The notes under the pieces were generated by a model, which saw nothing but the letters and a program-made list of their open reading frames with translations, had not been told where the DNA came from and searched no databases. Of a stretch of DNA of 64,000 bases, positions 1-9,676 are shown one piece after another. The DNA lies in assembly GCF_900964775.1 (NCBI RefSeq), contig NC_041812.1:28120160-28184159 (forward strand), in the 5' to 3' direction. Source of the DNA: Scleropages formosus (taxonomy: Eukaryota; Chordata; Actinopteri; Osteoglossiformes; Osteoglossidae). The translations under genes were made by a program, and so were the position numbers. The number at the start of each line of letters is the position of its first letter. The first letter of the stretch is position 1.

Positions 1-1256
1 CGACATTCCAACTTCATCGCACGAGCTGATTCGCCGAACCGCGGTGAGTTTCCTACAGTTCGGGCAAGTTTAGCTTTCGGTGGAGCTGCAGAGCCTCGGG
101 CGAATCTCACCACCGGATTATAATCAAAAGCCATTTAATCGATATCTATGCCCATTCCAGCATCGGAGCTTCCGACGTAATCAACCGCTTCAGCGGTAGT
201 ATTTTCATCGGTATGCCGCCCGATTTCGGTCTTGCTGTGGTCGGGCGGCACCGGCACGTACGGCTCAAAGGTTAACAGGAGACGATCGGAGATAGTCCCG
301 TTTAAAGGAGTAACGCCAACACGACGGGCATCTACGGCGCGGGTCATGGCGAGATCGAGCGTATGGTTACGGGAACGAGCAGGACCGTTAACAACTTGAG
401 TAAAACCGACGGAGTTTAAGAGAGACTTGAAACTATTAGCGAGAGAACCCGATGACACGCCTAAACGAGCACCGAAATCACCCATCAAGACAGCTCTGCC
501 ATGAGGCGTGACTGAATGGGTTATCAAGTTACGGGATTCCTCGAGGAAAGAGGAGTACGGTCCGGGTGGGCGGTAGAAAAGGAGCGTGGCTGTGCTGGGC
601 TCTGACTTGAAATCTAGCTTCAGACGAGGTAAAATTATCACGATTTCTCGGTGCTCTTTGTCATCTGTCATTGCGAAGTGCGCCAGCTCCCCCTCCGCGA
701 CGTACAGAGCGAGATTTGTGGAAATAGCCAACCGTGTCTGTCCGGAGCGGCTTCTATCAGCAGAATCGTATCGGACCCGCCGAGCCCGCTTCCGGTGAGC
801 AAGAACAGGTGAGATTTCCAAGTTAACACTGCCGTTTACTCGCACAGCTCCACTTGTTAGTGAGCGCATGTTTAGCGGGCAGCCTTTCACGTTACAGTTT
901 TGCCGCGGTGACGACTTGAGAACGTCTGCTTTAACGCATTCCAGGTTTCCGGCGCCAGCGCTCCCGTCACCGAGTCTAGTTACACGCCGTGGCCTTATAA
1001 CGGCCTGTATGTTTTGGCTGCACTTAACGCTTTCAGCCGAGGTTCTGAGGCCCTCAGTGGGCAAGGTACAAGAAACCCCATCACGCGAGAAACGACCACT
1101 GGCACCAGAAGGAGTAACAGACCCATCGATAGACACAGCTGCTAAAGGAGATGACCCACGGCTGAGTCAGCCCTGCAGCTTGCAGGCTAAGCTTTGGGAC
1201 AGAACAAACGAAGCCGTCCGGTTGAGGTGTACACCGTCGCGCGCGAGGAACCCGGG
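1..1256 (-). mobile_element. LINE remnant, endonuclease part (cut by window edge)
   Basis: Read on the minus strand this is the 5' part of a LINE: the last residues of an ORF1 esterase (FLARDGVHLNR, a DxxH motif like DGLHPN of CR1/L2 ORF1) at about 1,166-1,250, then an endonuclease reading frame at 135-1,136. Endonuclease landmarks are YRPPGPYSSF, MGDFGARLG, HTLDLAMT and ISDRLLLTFE. The family pattern GDFN has become GDFG and SDH has become SDR, so catalytic residues are lost, and the N-terminal part with the ETW motif is missing. The rest of the element lies off the left edge. Confidence 0.85.
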
Positions 1257-1469
1257 AAGCACCGTGCCGACGCTGAGCGTCACCAGGACTCCCGCGCGCC
1301 AGAGCGCACGCAAATACCGGAACCCCCGACTCAAGCAGCGCAGCAACCTCGGTCTCCCGCACGCCAAGGTTACAGCCGTGCGCTGCCAACTCCAGCTGGA
1401 AGCCTGCCCTCCGTAACGGAGGGTCGCGCGTCGCCCGGCTACTCGTGCACTTTTTCGTATTAAGTAAGT

Positions 1470-1473
1470 AAAA
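1470..1473 (-). terminator. Candidate Pol III terminator of tRNA-Ser
   Basis: TTTT on the minus strand, 34 nt past the 3' end of tRNA-Ser. It is the first T4 run downstream of either minus-strand tRNA and recurs at the same place in the other units. A minimal T4 is a weak terminator in vertebrates. Confidence 0.5.
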
Positions 1474-1507
1474 GCACCCGTGGACGGAGGGCCCGCCGCT
1501 CGCGGAG

Positions 1508-1589
1508 CGTAGTCGGCAGGACTCGAACCTGCGCGGGGAGAACCCAATGGATTTCGAGCCCATCGCCTTAACCACTCGGCCACGACTAC
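1508..1589 (-). tRNA. tRNA-Ser(CGA), unit 1
   Basis: An 82-nt class II tRNA with a 7-bp acceptor stem (GTAGTCG with CGACTAC), a long variable arm, and a T arm GCAGG-TTCGAGT-CCTGC. The anticodon loop is CTCGAAA, so the anticodon is CGA, which reads UCG. Pair 31-39 is G-U. The body matches, from memory, the vertebrate Ser(AGA) type more closely than the usual Ser(CGA) type, suggesting a change at position 34. It lies 73 nt downstream of tRNA-Leu on the same strand with no T4 stop between them. No intron is seen. All stems are intact, so it is probably functional. Confidence 0.95.
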
Positions 1590-1662
1590 CTCGAAGGCAC
1601 CCCGGCCGCGGTCCAACCCGCTTGAGCCCGCCAACCGCGCCACGGGGAGCCGGCCGAAGACC

Positions 1663-1745
1663 TGTCAGGAGTGGGATTCGAACCCACGCCTCCAGCGGAG
1701 ACTGCGACCTTAACGCAGCGCCTTAGCCCGCTCGGCCACCCTGAC
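1663..1745 (-). tRNA. tRNA-Leu(AAG), unit 1
   Basis: An 83-nt class II tRNA beginning GTCAGGGTGGCCGAGCGG, with variable-arm stem CTCC/GGAG and T arm GTGGG-TTCGAAT-CCCAC. The anticodon loop is TTAAGGT, so the anticodon is AAG, expected to be edited to IAG and to read CUU and CUC. The body resembles, from memory, vertebrate Leu(CAG) genes rather than the usual Leu(AAG) body, again suggesting a change at position 34. The last acceptor pair is G-U. It is the upstream member of a Leu-Ser pair. Confidence 0.95.
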
Positions 1746-1874
1746 CCGCAGAAGCAGCCCTCGTCACGCGGCTCGGGGAGGCTGACGCGCTGCCACGGCG
1801 TGCTTTCGGGTGGCACCGAGAAAGAGAAGAGCCCCACCCCAGCAGCAGCGGCGGCAGCGGCAGTGGCAGCGGCC

Positions 1875-1946
1875 TCCCCGTTAGTATAGTGGCGAGTATC
1901 CCCGCCTGTCACGCGGGAGACCGGGGTTCGATTCCCCGACGGGGAG
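1875..1946 (+). tRNA. tRNA-Asp(GTC), unit 1
   Basis: A 72-nt class I tRNA with acceptor stem TCCCCGT/ACGGGGA, anticodon loop CTGTCAC (anticodon GTC, reads GAU and GAC) and T arm CGGGG-TTCGATT-CCCCG. It differs very little from vertebrate tRNA-Asp. It is divergent from the Leu-Ser pair and points toward the 3' end of the LINE of the same unit, which lies antisense to it. No T4 stop follows for about 225 nt. Confidence 0.96.
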
Positions 1947-1959
1947 CTCGCGAGCTCTC

Positions 1960-4900
1960 CCCTGGCAGCGTTCGCCGTTAAGCCAGCAGCGGTGTGGTGC
2001 GCTGCAGCTGCCCGTTTCCTTACTCCTAGCGAGGTCTTGTTGATCACGGGCGCTTTCAGGTAACCTCCATCCAACGAAGAAAGGTGTCATCCTGGGATGT
2101 AAGAATCAGTGATCTCACAGGGGTGTGCAGGAGCAATGCCACGTATCGCCTTGTGGGTCAAAAGTGGGATTTTGTGATTATCTCTAAATGCGACCGGGAG
2201 CCAGTGCGACGATTTAAGTACCGGTGTTATGTGGCCGTACTTCCCGGTTCTAGCGATAGCACTCTTGCAGCAGCATTTTGGACCAACTGTAGCCTGGATA
2301 CAGCACCGTACGGACAGCCCGACAATAAGGCGTCACGCCAGTCCAGCCTGCTTGAAGCAGAAGCACGAACCGGTGTCTCAGCATCCCGTCCGCATAGGAA
2401 TCGCCGTAATTTAGCCACGTTTCTTAACCGAAGGAAGCACGACTTAGTCACAGCGCTTACGCGAGATTCAAGTGACAGCTTCCCGAATCCTCGACACAAT
2501 CCGCAACGCCTGAAGCCAACGCCATTTGTCGTAAAGATCGGCGTGATTATGTCGGGAGTTTTGGCATCACCACCCACCACAAGCACCTACCTCTGTTTCA
2601 CTGGCATTTGGAGGTGTAGAAGTTCTTACTCAGCCATAGTTTTACGCCGGTAAAACGATTAGCTAAAGACACCACGTGTGACGGATCATCGGCTTCAAAC
2701 GATGCCTAGAGCTGCGTGCCATCGGCACACGGATGGAAATGCACAATGCGTTTGCGAATAATGCCACCCAGTGGAAACATGTAGCGTGAGAACAGCGGTG
2801 GCCCCAACACAGAGCCCTGTGGCACACCACACTGGACCGTAGCTGCGATGGAGGCGGTGCAGCCATCAGGTTCTGGCGCAAATGCTTCGCGGTTAGCTAA
2901 ACGCGAGGCAAACCACTTCAGAGCGGCACCTCTCGGCCCAAGCAGGTTTTCAGGTCTACTCGGTAGGATGCGATGGTCCCTGCGGTATCAAACGCGGCAC
3001 TCGAGCCCAGCAACAGAAGAATGAAGATCTGACCGGCATCGGAAGAGATGCGAATGGCATCGGCAACACGCGTGAGTGCCGTGACCAGCGTGGAAACCAG
3101 ACTGAAATCTTTCAAGTTTCTTATGACGCTCAAGATGTTTTGCAATTTGGGAAGCTACGACCTTTTCCAGACTTTCGGATGAGAACGGTCGATCGGTGAC
3201 GGGTCCACAATGACATGGCTTGCTACGGTCCAGGTCGTTGTTACGATCCGCTCCTTCGGCGTAGGGGTCTAATAACGGCGATTTTAAAAGCTTTCGGAAC
3301 ACGGCCATTTAGCAACGGCGCATTAACGATATTAACGATGGGGCCCGCGAGCACGGAGACCGCGGCTTCCCGCAACTTACTGGGGACTCTGGGTCTAAAG
3401 GACAGGTCGCACCTTCCACAGAGCGAACGAGCACGGCTGATTTCCTCTACAGTTTTCACGTCGACGCTACCGAGATGGGGCGGACAAACTAATATCATCA
3501 TCCCCGGGAGAGCTTATGCCGGCTGAGACCCAACTAGAGGGCACTGTGGATGCGTGGCTGTCCTCGAATTCCTTACCGAAAAACAACGCAGACTCATCAT
3601 CCGTAACGGCTGCAGAAATGCACTCGTCATCATCTTTGTGTTTACCGCTTAAGCGAGCGATGGCATTGGACAGGAAGCGAGAGGTCCTCCTGATTTTCAT
3701 CGATCAGCTTTGCGCGGCACTCGGATCCGGCGCGGAAAGAAAAAAGTGCTTTTTTTTCCATTTATCTCTTTTTTTTTTGTTTTTTTTTTTTTCGACAGTC
3801 GGACCAGGCTACGTAATAAACGTTTAGTTCAGTTGAGCGCCATTTACGCTCGAGTTTACGACATTCCAACTTCATCGCACGAGCTGATTCGCCGAACCGC
3901 GGTGAGTTTCCTACAGTTCGGGCAAGTTTAGCTTTCGGTGGAGCTGCAGAGCCTCGGGCGAATCTCACCACCGGATTATAATCAAAAGCCATTTAATCGA
4001 TATCTATGCCCATTCCAGCATCGGAGCTTCCGACGTAATCAACCGCTTCAGCGGTAGTATTTTCATCGGTATGCCGCCCGATTTCGGTCTTGCTGTGGTC
4101 GGGCGGCACCGGCACGTACGGCTCAAAGGTTAACAGGAGACGATCGGAGATAGTCCCGTTTAAAGGAGTAACGCCAACACGACGGGCATCTACGGCGCGG
4201 GTCATGGCGAGATCGAGCGTATGGTTACGGGAACGAGCAGGACCGTTAACAACTTGAGTAAAACCGACGGAGTTTAAGAGAGACTTGAAACTATTAGCGA
4301 GAGAACCCGATGACACGCCTAAACGAGCACCGAAATCACCCATCAAGACAGCTCTGCCATGAGGCGTGACTGAATGGGTTATCAAGTTACGGGATTCCTC
4401 GAGGAAAGAGGAGTACGGTCCGGGTGGGCGGTAGAAAAGGAGCGTGGCTGTGCTGGGCTCTGACTTGAAATCTAGCTTCAGACGAGGTAAAATTATCACG
4501 ATTTCTCGGTGCTCTTTGTCATCTGTCATTGCGAAGTGCGCCAGCTCCCCCTCCGCGACGTACAGAGCGAGATTTGTGGAAATAGCCAACCGTGTCTGTC
4601 CGGAGCGGCTTCTATCAGCAGAATCGTATCGGACCCGCCGAGCCCGCTTCCGGTGAGCAAGAACAGGTGAGATTTCCAAGTTAACACTGCCGTTTACCTC
4701 GCACAGCTCCACTTGTTAGTGAGCGCATGTTTAGCGGGCAGCCTTTCACGTTACAGTTTTGCCGCGGTGACGACTTGAGAACGTCTGCTTTAACGCATTC
4801 CAGGTTTCCGGCGCCAGCGCTCCCGTCACCGAGTCTAGTTACACGCCGTGGCCTTATAACGGCCTGTATGTTTTGGCTGCACTTAACGCTTTCAGCCGAG

Positions 4901-5115
4901 GTTCTGAGGCCCTCAGTGGGCAAGGTACAAGAAACCCCATCACGCGAGAAACGACCACTGGCACCAGAAGGAGTAACAGACCCATCGATAGACACAGCTG
5001 CTAAAGGAGATGACCCACGGCTGAGTCAGCCCTGCAGCTTGCAGGCTAAGCTTTGGGACAGAACAAACGAAGCCGTCCGGTTGAGGTGTACACCGTCGCG
5101 CGCGAGGAACCCGGG
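1960..5115 (-). mobile_element. Dead CR1/L2-like LINE, tRNA-array copy 1
   Basis: This is the first complete copy. From its 5' end (right): esterase tail, endonuclease (3,993-4,995), linker with LECRKLERKWRST (3,762-3,992), an A-rich tract (T-rich on plus, about 3,750-3,792), linker RFLSNAIARLSGK (3,467-3,700), RT start ending LLNGRVPKAFKIAVIRP (3,241-3,501), RFQSGFHAGHGT (2,988-3,308), motif A SSAAFDTAG (2,918-3,145), motif B GVPQGSVLG (about 2,812-2,838), motif C CADGTQL (about 2,709-2,735), and thumb LVQNAAARVLS (2,227-2,586). Motif A lost its first Asp and YADD became CADG, so the RT is inactive. Several frameshifts and stops separate the pieces. A one-base C insertion at about 4,697 also breaks the endonuclease frame in this copy. 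Confidence 0.88.
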
Positions 5116-5366
5116 AAGCACCGTGCCGACGCTGAGCGTCACCAGGACTCCCGCGCGCCAGAGCGCACGCAAATACCGGAACCCCCGACTCAAGCAGCGC
5201 AGCAACCTCGGTCTCCCGCACGCCAAGGTTACAGCCGTGCGCTGCCAACTCCAGCTGGAAGCCTGCCCTCCGTAACGGAGGGTCGCGCGTCGCCCGGCTA
5301 CTCGTGCACTTTTTCGTATTAAGTAAGTAAAAGCACCCGTGGACGGAGGGCCCGCCGCTCGCGGAG

Positions 5367-5448
5367 CGTAGTCGGCAGGACTCGAACCTGCGCGGGGAGA
5401 ACCCAATGGATTTCGAGCCCATCGCCTTAACCACTCGGCCACGACTAC
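5367..5448 (-). tRNA. tRNA-Ser(CGA), unit 2
   Basis: Same sequence as the unit 1 gene; loop CTCGAAA. Confidence 0.95.
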
Positions 5449-5521
5449 CTCGAAGGCACCCCGGCCGCGGTCCAACCCGCTTGAGCCCGCCAACCGCGCC
5501 ACGGGGAGCCGGCCGAAGACC

Positions 5522-5604
5522 TGTCAGGAGTGGGATTCGAACCCACGCCTCCAGCGGAGACTGCGACCTTAACGCAGCGCCTTAGCCCGCTCGGCCACCC
5601 TGAC
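5522..5604 (-). tRNA. tRNA-Leu(AAG), unit 2
   Basis: Same sequence as the unit 1 gene; loop TTAAGGT. Confidence 0.95.
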
Positions 5605-5733
5605 CCGCAGAAGCAGCCCTCGTCACGCGGCTCGGGGAGGCTGACGCGCTGCCACGGCGTGCTTTCGGGTGGCACCGAGAAAGAGAAGAGCCCCACCCCA
5701 GCAGCAGCGGCGGCAGCGGCAGTGGCAGCGGCC

Positions 5734-5805
5734 TCCCCGTTAGTATAGTGGCGAGTATCCCCGCCTGTCACGCGGGAGACCGGGGTTCGATTCCCCGACG
5801 GGGAG
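5734..5805 (+). tRNA. tRNA-Asp(GTC), unit 2
   Basis: Same sequence as the unit 1 gene; loop CTGTCAC. Confidence 0.95.
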
Positions 5806-5818
5806 CTCGCGAGCTCTC

Positions 5819-8800
5819 CCCTGGCAGCGTTCGCCGTTAAGCCAGCAGCGGTGTGGTGCGCTGCAGCTGCCCGTTTCCTTACTCCTAGCGAGGTCTTGTT
5901 GATCACGGGCGCTTTCAGGTAACCTCCATCCAACGAAGAAAGGTGTCATCCTGGGATGTAAGAATCAGTGATCTCACAGGGGTGTGCAGGAGCAATGCCA
6001 CGTATCGCCTTGTGGGTCAAAAGTGGGATTTTGTGATTATCTCTAAATGCGACCGGGAGCCAGTGCGACGATTTAAGTACCGGTGTTATGTGGCCGTACT
6101 TCCCGGTTCTAGCGATAGCACTCTTGCAGCAGCATTTTGGACCAACTGTAGCCTGGATACAGCACCGTACGGACAGCCCGACAATAAGGCGTCACGCCAG
6201 TCCAGCCTGCTTGAAGCAGAAGCACGAACCGGTGTCTCAGCATCCCGTCCGCATAGGAATCGCCGTAATTTAGCCACGTTTCTTAACCGAAGGAAGCACG
6301 ACTTAGTCACAGCGCTTACGCGAGATTCAAGTGACAGCTTCCCGAATCCTCGACACAATCCGCAACGCCTGAAGCCAACGCCATTTGTCGTAAAGATCGG
6401 CGTGATTATGTCGGGAGTTTTGGCATCACCACCCACCACAAGCACCTACCTCTGTTTCACTGGCATTTGGAGGTGTAGAAGTTCTTACTCAGCCATAGTT
6501 TTACGCCGGTAAAACGATTAGCTAAAGACACCACGTGTGACGGATCATCGGCTTCAAACGATGCCTAGAGCTGCGTGCCATCGGCACACGGATGGAAATG
6601 CACAATGCGTTTGCGAATAATGCCACCCAGTGGAAACATGTAGCGTGAGAACAGCGGTGGCCCCAACACAGAGCCCTGTGGCACACCACACTGGACCGTA
6701 GCTGCGATGGAGGCGGTGCAGCCATCAGGTTCTGGCGCAAATGCTTCGCGGTTAGCTAAACGCGAGGCAAACCACTTCAGAGCGGCACCTCTCGGCCCAA
6801 GCAGGTTTTCAGGTCTACTCGGTAGGATGCGATGGTCCCTGCGGTATCAAACGCGGCACTCGAGCCCAGCAACAGAAGAATGAAGATCTGACCGGCATCG
6901 GAAGAGATGCGAATGGCATCGGCAACACGCGTGAGTGCCGTGACCAGCGTGGAAACCAGACTGAAATCTTTCAAGTTTCTTATGACGCTCAAGATGTTTT
7001 GCAATTTGGGAAGCTACGACCTTTTCCAGACTTTCGGATGAGAACGGTCGATCGGTGACGGGTCCACAATGACATGGCTTGCTACGGTCCAGGTCGTTGT
7101 TACGATCCGCTCCTTCGGCGTAGGGGTCTAATAACGGCGATTTTAAAAGCTTTCGGAACACGGCCATTTAGCAACGGCGCATTAACGATATTAACGATGG
7201 GGCCCGCGAGCACGGAGACCGCGGCTTCCCGCAACTTACTGGGGACTCTGGGTCTAAAGGACAGGTCGCACCTTCCACAGAGCGAACGAGCACGGCTGAT
7301 TTCCTCTACAGTTTTCACGTCGACGCTACCGAGATGGGGCGGACAAACTAATATCATCATCCCCGGGAGAGCTTATGCCGGCTGAGACCCAACTAGAGGG
7401 CACTGTGGATGCGTGGCTGTCCTCGAATTCCTTACCGAAAAACAACGCAGACTCATCATCCGTAACGGCTGCAGAAATGCACTCGTCATCATCTTTGTGT
7501 TTACCGCTTAAGCGAGCGATGGCATTGGACAGGAAGCGAGAGGTCCTCCTGATTTTCATCGATCAGCTTTGCGCGGCACTCGGATCCGGCGCGGAAAGAA
7601 AAAAGTGCTTTTTTTTCCATTTATCTCTTTTTTTTTTGTTTTTTTTTTTTTCGACAGTCGGACCAGGCTACGTAATAAACGTTTAGTTCAGTTGAGCGCC
7701 ATTTACGCTCGAGTTTACGACATTCCAACTTCATCGCACGAGCTGATTCGCCGAACCGCGGTGAGTTTCCTACAGTTCGGGCAAGTTTAGCTTTCGGTGG
7801 AGCTGCAGAGCCTCGGGCGAATCTCACCACCGGATTATAATCAAAAGCCATTTAATCGATATCTATGCCCATTCCAGCATCGGAGCTTCCGACGTAATCA
7901 ACCGCTTCAGCGGTAGTATTTTCATCGGTATGCCGCCCGATTTCGGTCTTGCTGTGGTCGGGCGGCACCGGCACGTACGGCTCAAAGGTTAACAGGAGAC
8001 GATCGGAGATAGTCCCGTTTAAAGGAGTAACGCCAACACGACGGGCATCTACGGCGCGGGTCATGGCGAGATCGAGCGTATGGTTACGGGAACGAGCAGG
8101 ACCGTTAACAACTTGAGTAAAACCGACGGAGTTTAAGAGAGACTTGAAACTATTAGCGAGAGAACCCGATGACACGCCTAAACGAGCACCGAAATCACCC
8201 ATCAAGACAGCTCTGCCATGAGGCGTGACTGAATGGGTTATCAAGTTACGGGATTCCTCGAGGAAAGAGGAGTACGGTCCGGGTGGGCGGTAGAAAAGGA
8301 GCGTGGCTGTGCTGGGCTCTGACTTGAAATCTAGCTTCAGACGAGGTAAAATTATCACGATTTCTCGGTGCTCTTTGTCATCTGTCATTGCGAAGTGCGC
8401 CAGCTCCCCCTCCGCGACGTACAGAGCGAGATTTGTGGAAATAGCCAACCGTGTCTGTCCGGAGCGGCTTCTATCAGCAGAATCGTATCGGACCCGCCGA
8501 GCCCGCTTCCGGTGAGCAAGAACAGGTGAGATTTCCAAGTTAACACTGCCGTTTACTCGCACAGCTCCACTTGTTAGTGAGCGCATGTTTAGCGGGCAGC
8601 CTTTCACGTTACAGTTTTGCCGCGGTGACGACTTGAGAACGTCTGCTTTAACGCATTCCAGGTTTCCGGCGCCAGCGCTCCCGTCACCGAGTCTAGTTAC
8701 ACGCCGTGGCCTTATAACGGCCTGTATGTTTTGGCTGCACTTAACGCTTTCAGCCGAGGTTCTGAGGCCCTCAGTGGGCAAGGTACAAGAAACCCCATCA

Positions 8801-8973
8801 CGCGAGAAACGACCACTGGCACCAGAAGGAGTAACAGACCCATCGATAGACACAGCTGCTAAAGGAGATGACCCACGGCTGAGTCAGCCCTGCAGCTTGC
8901 AGGCTAAGCTTTGGGACAGAACAAACGAAGCCGTCCGGTTGAGGTGTACACCGTCGCGCGCGAGGAACCCGGG
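5819..8973 (-). mobile_element. Dead LINE, array copy 2
   Basis: Same lesions in RT and endonuclease as copy 1, but the endonuclease frame (7,852-8,853, 333 aa) lacks the extra C and is open. Confidence 0.87.
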
Positions 8974-9224
8974 AAGCACCGTGCCGACGCTGAGCGTCAC
9001 CAGGACTCCCGCGCGCCAGAGCGCACGCAAATACCGGAACCCCCGACTCAAGCAGCGCAGCAACCTCGGTCTCCCGCACGCCAAGGTTACAGCCGTGCGC
9101 TGCCAACTCCAGCTGGAAGCCTGCCCTCCGTAACGGAGGGTCGCGCGTCGCCCGGCTACTCGTGCACTTTTTCGTATTAAGTAAGTAAAAGCACCCGTGG
9201 ACGGAGGGCCCGCCGCTCGCGGAG

Positions 9225-9306
9225 CGTAGTCGGCAGGACTCGAACCTGCGCGGGGAGAACCCAATGGATTTCGAGCCCATCGCCTTAACCACTCGGCCAC
9301 GACTAC
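9225..9306 (-). tRNA. tRNA-Ser(CGA), unit 3
   Basis: No difference seen from unit 1. Confidence 0.95.
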
Positions 9307-9379
9307 CTCGAAGGCACCCCGGCCGCGGTCCAACCCGCTTGAGCCCGCCAACCGCGCCACGGGGAGCCGGCCGAAGACC

Positions 9380-9462
9380 TGTCAGGAGTGGGATTCGAAC
9401 CCACGCCTCCAGCGGAGACTGCGACCTTAACGCAGCGCCTTAGCCCGCTCGGCCACCCTGAC
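9380..9462 (-). tRNA. tRNA-Leu(AAG), unit 3
   Basis: No difference seen from unit 1. Confidence 0.95.
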
Positions 9463-9591
9463 CCGCAGAAGCAGCCCTCGTCACGCGGCTCGGGGAGGCT
9501 GACGCGCTGCCACGGCGTGCTTTCGGGTGGCACCGAGAAAGAGAAGAGCCCCACCCCAGCAGCAGCGGCGGCAGCGGCAGTGGCAGCGGCC

Positions 9592-9663
9592 TCCCCGTTA
9601 GTATAGTGGCGAGTATCCCCGCCTGTCACGCGGGAGACCGGGGTTCGATTCCCCGACGGGGAG
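9592..9663 (+). tRNA. tRNA-Asp(GTC), unit 3
   Basis: No difference seen from unit 1. Confidence 0.95.
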
Positions 9664-9676
9664 CTCGCGAGCTCTC

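Noticed and set aside
135-1136. 333-aa endonuclease frame kept open in most units, as a possible domesticated protein
   Set aside because: Catalytic GDFN and SDH are GDFG and SDR, the N-terminal part is missing, and openness across units is explained by recent copying rather than selection.
868-1416. Open frame of 182 aa on the plus strand in every unit
   Set aside because: It is the antisense reading of the LINE esterase/endonuclease region, shows no family resemblance, and recurs only because the unit repeats.
2050-2090. TTCGTTGGATGGAGGT on the minus strand as a CENP-B box
   Set aside because: It matches the TTCGTTGGA start but lacks the CGGG core, and it lies in the LINE coding remnant.
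3750-3795. Poly-A tract as the 3' tail of the LINE
   Set aside because: LINE coding similarity continues on both sides (endonuclease linker before, RT after), so it is internal.
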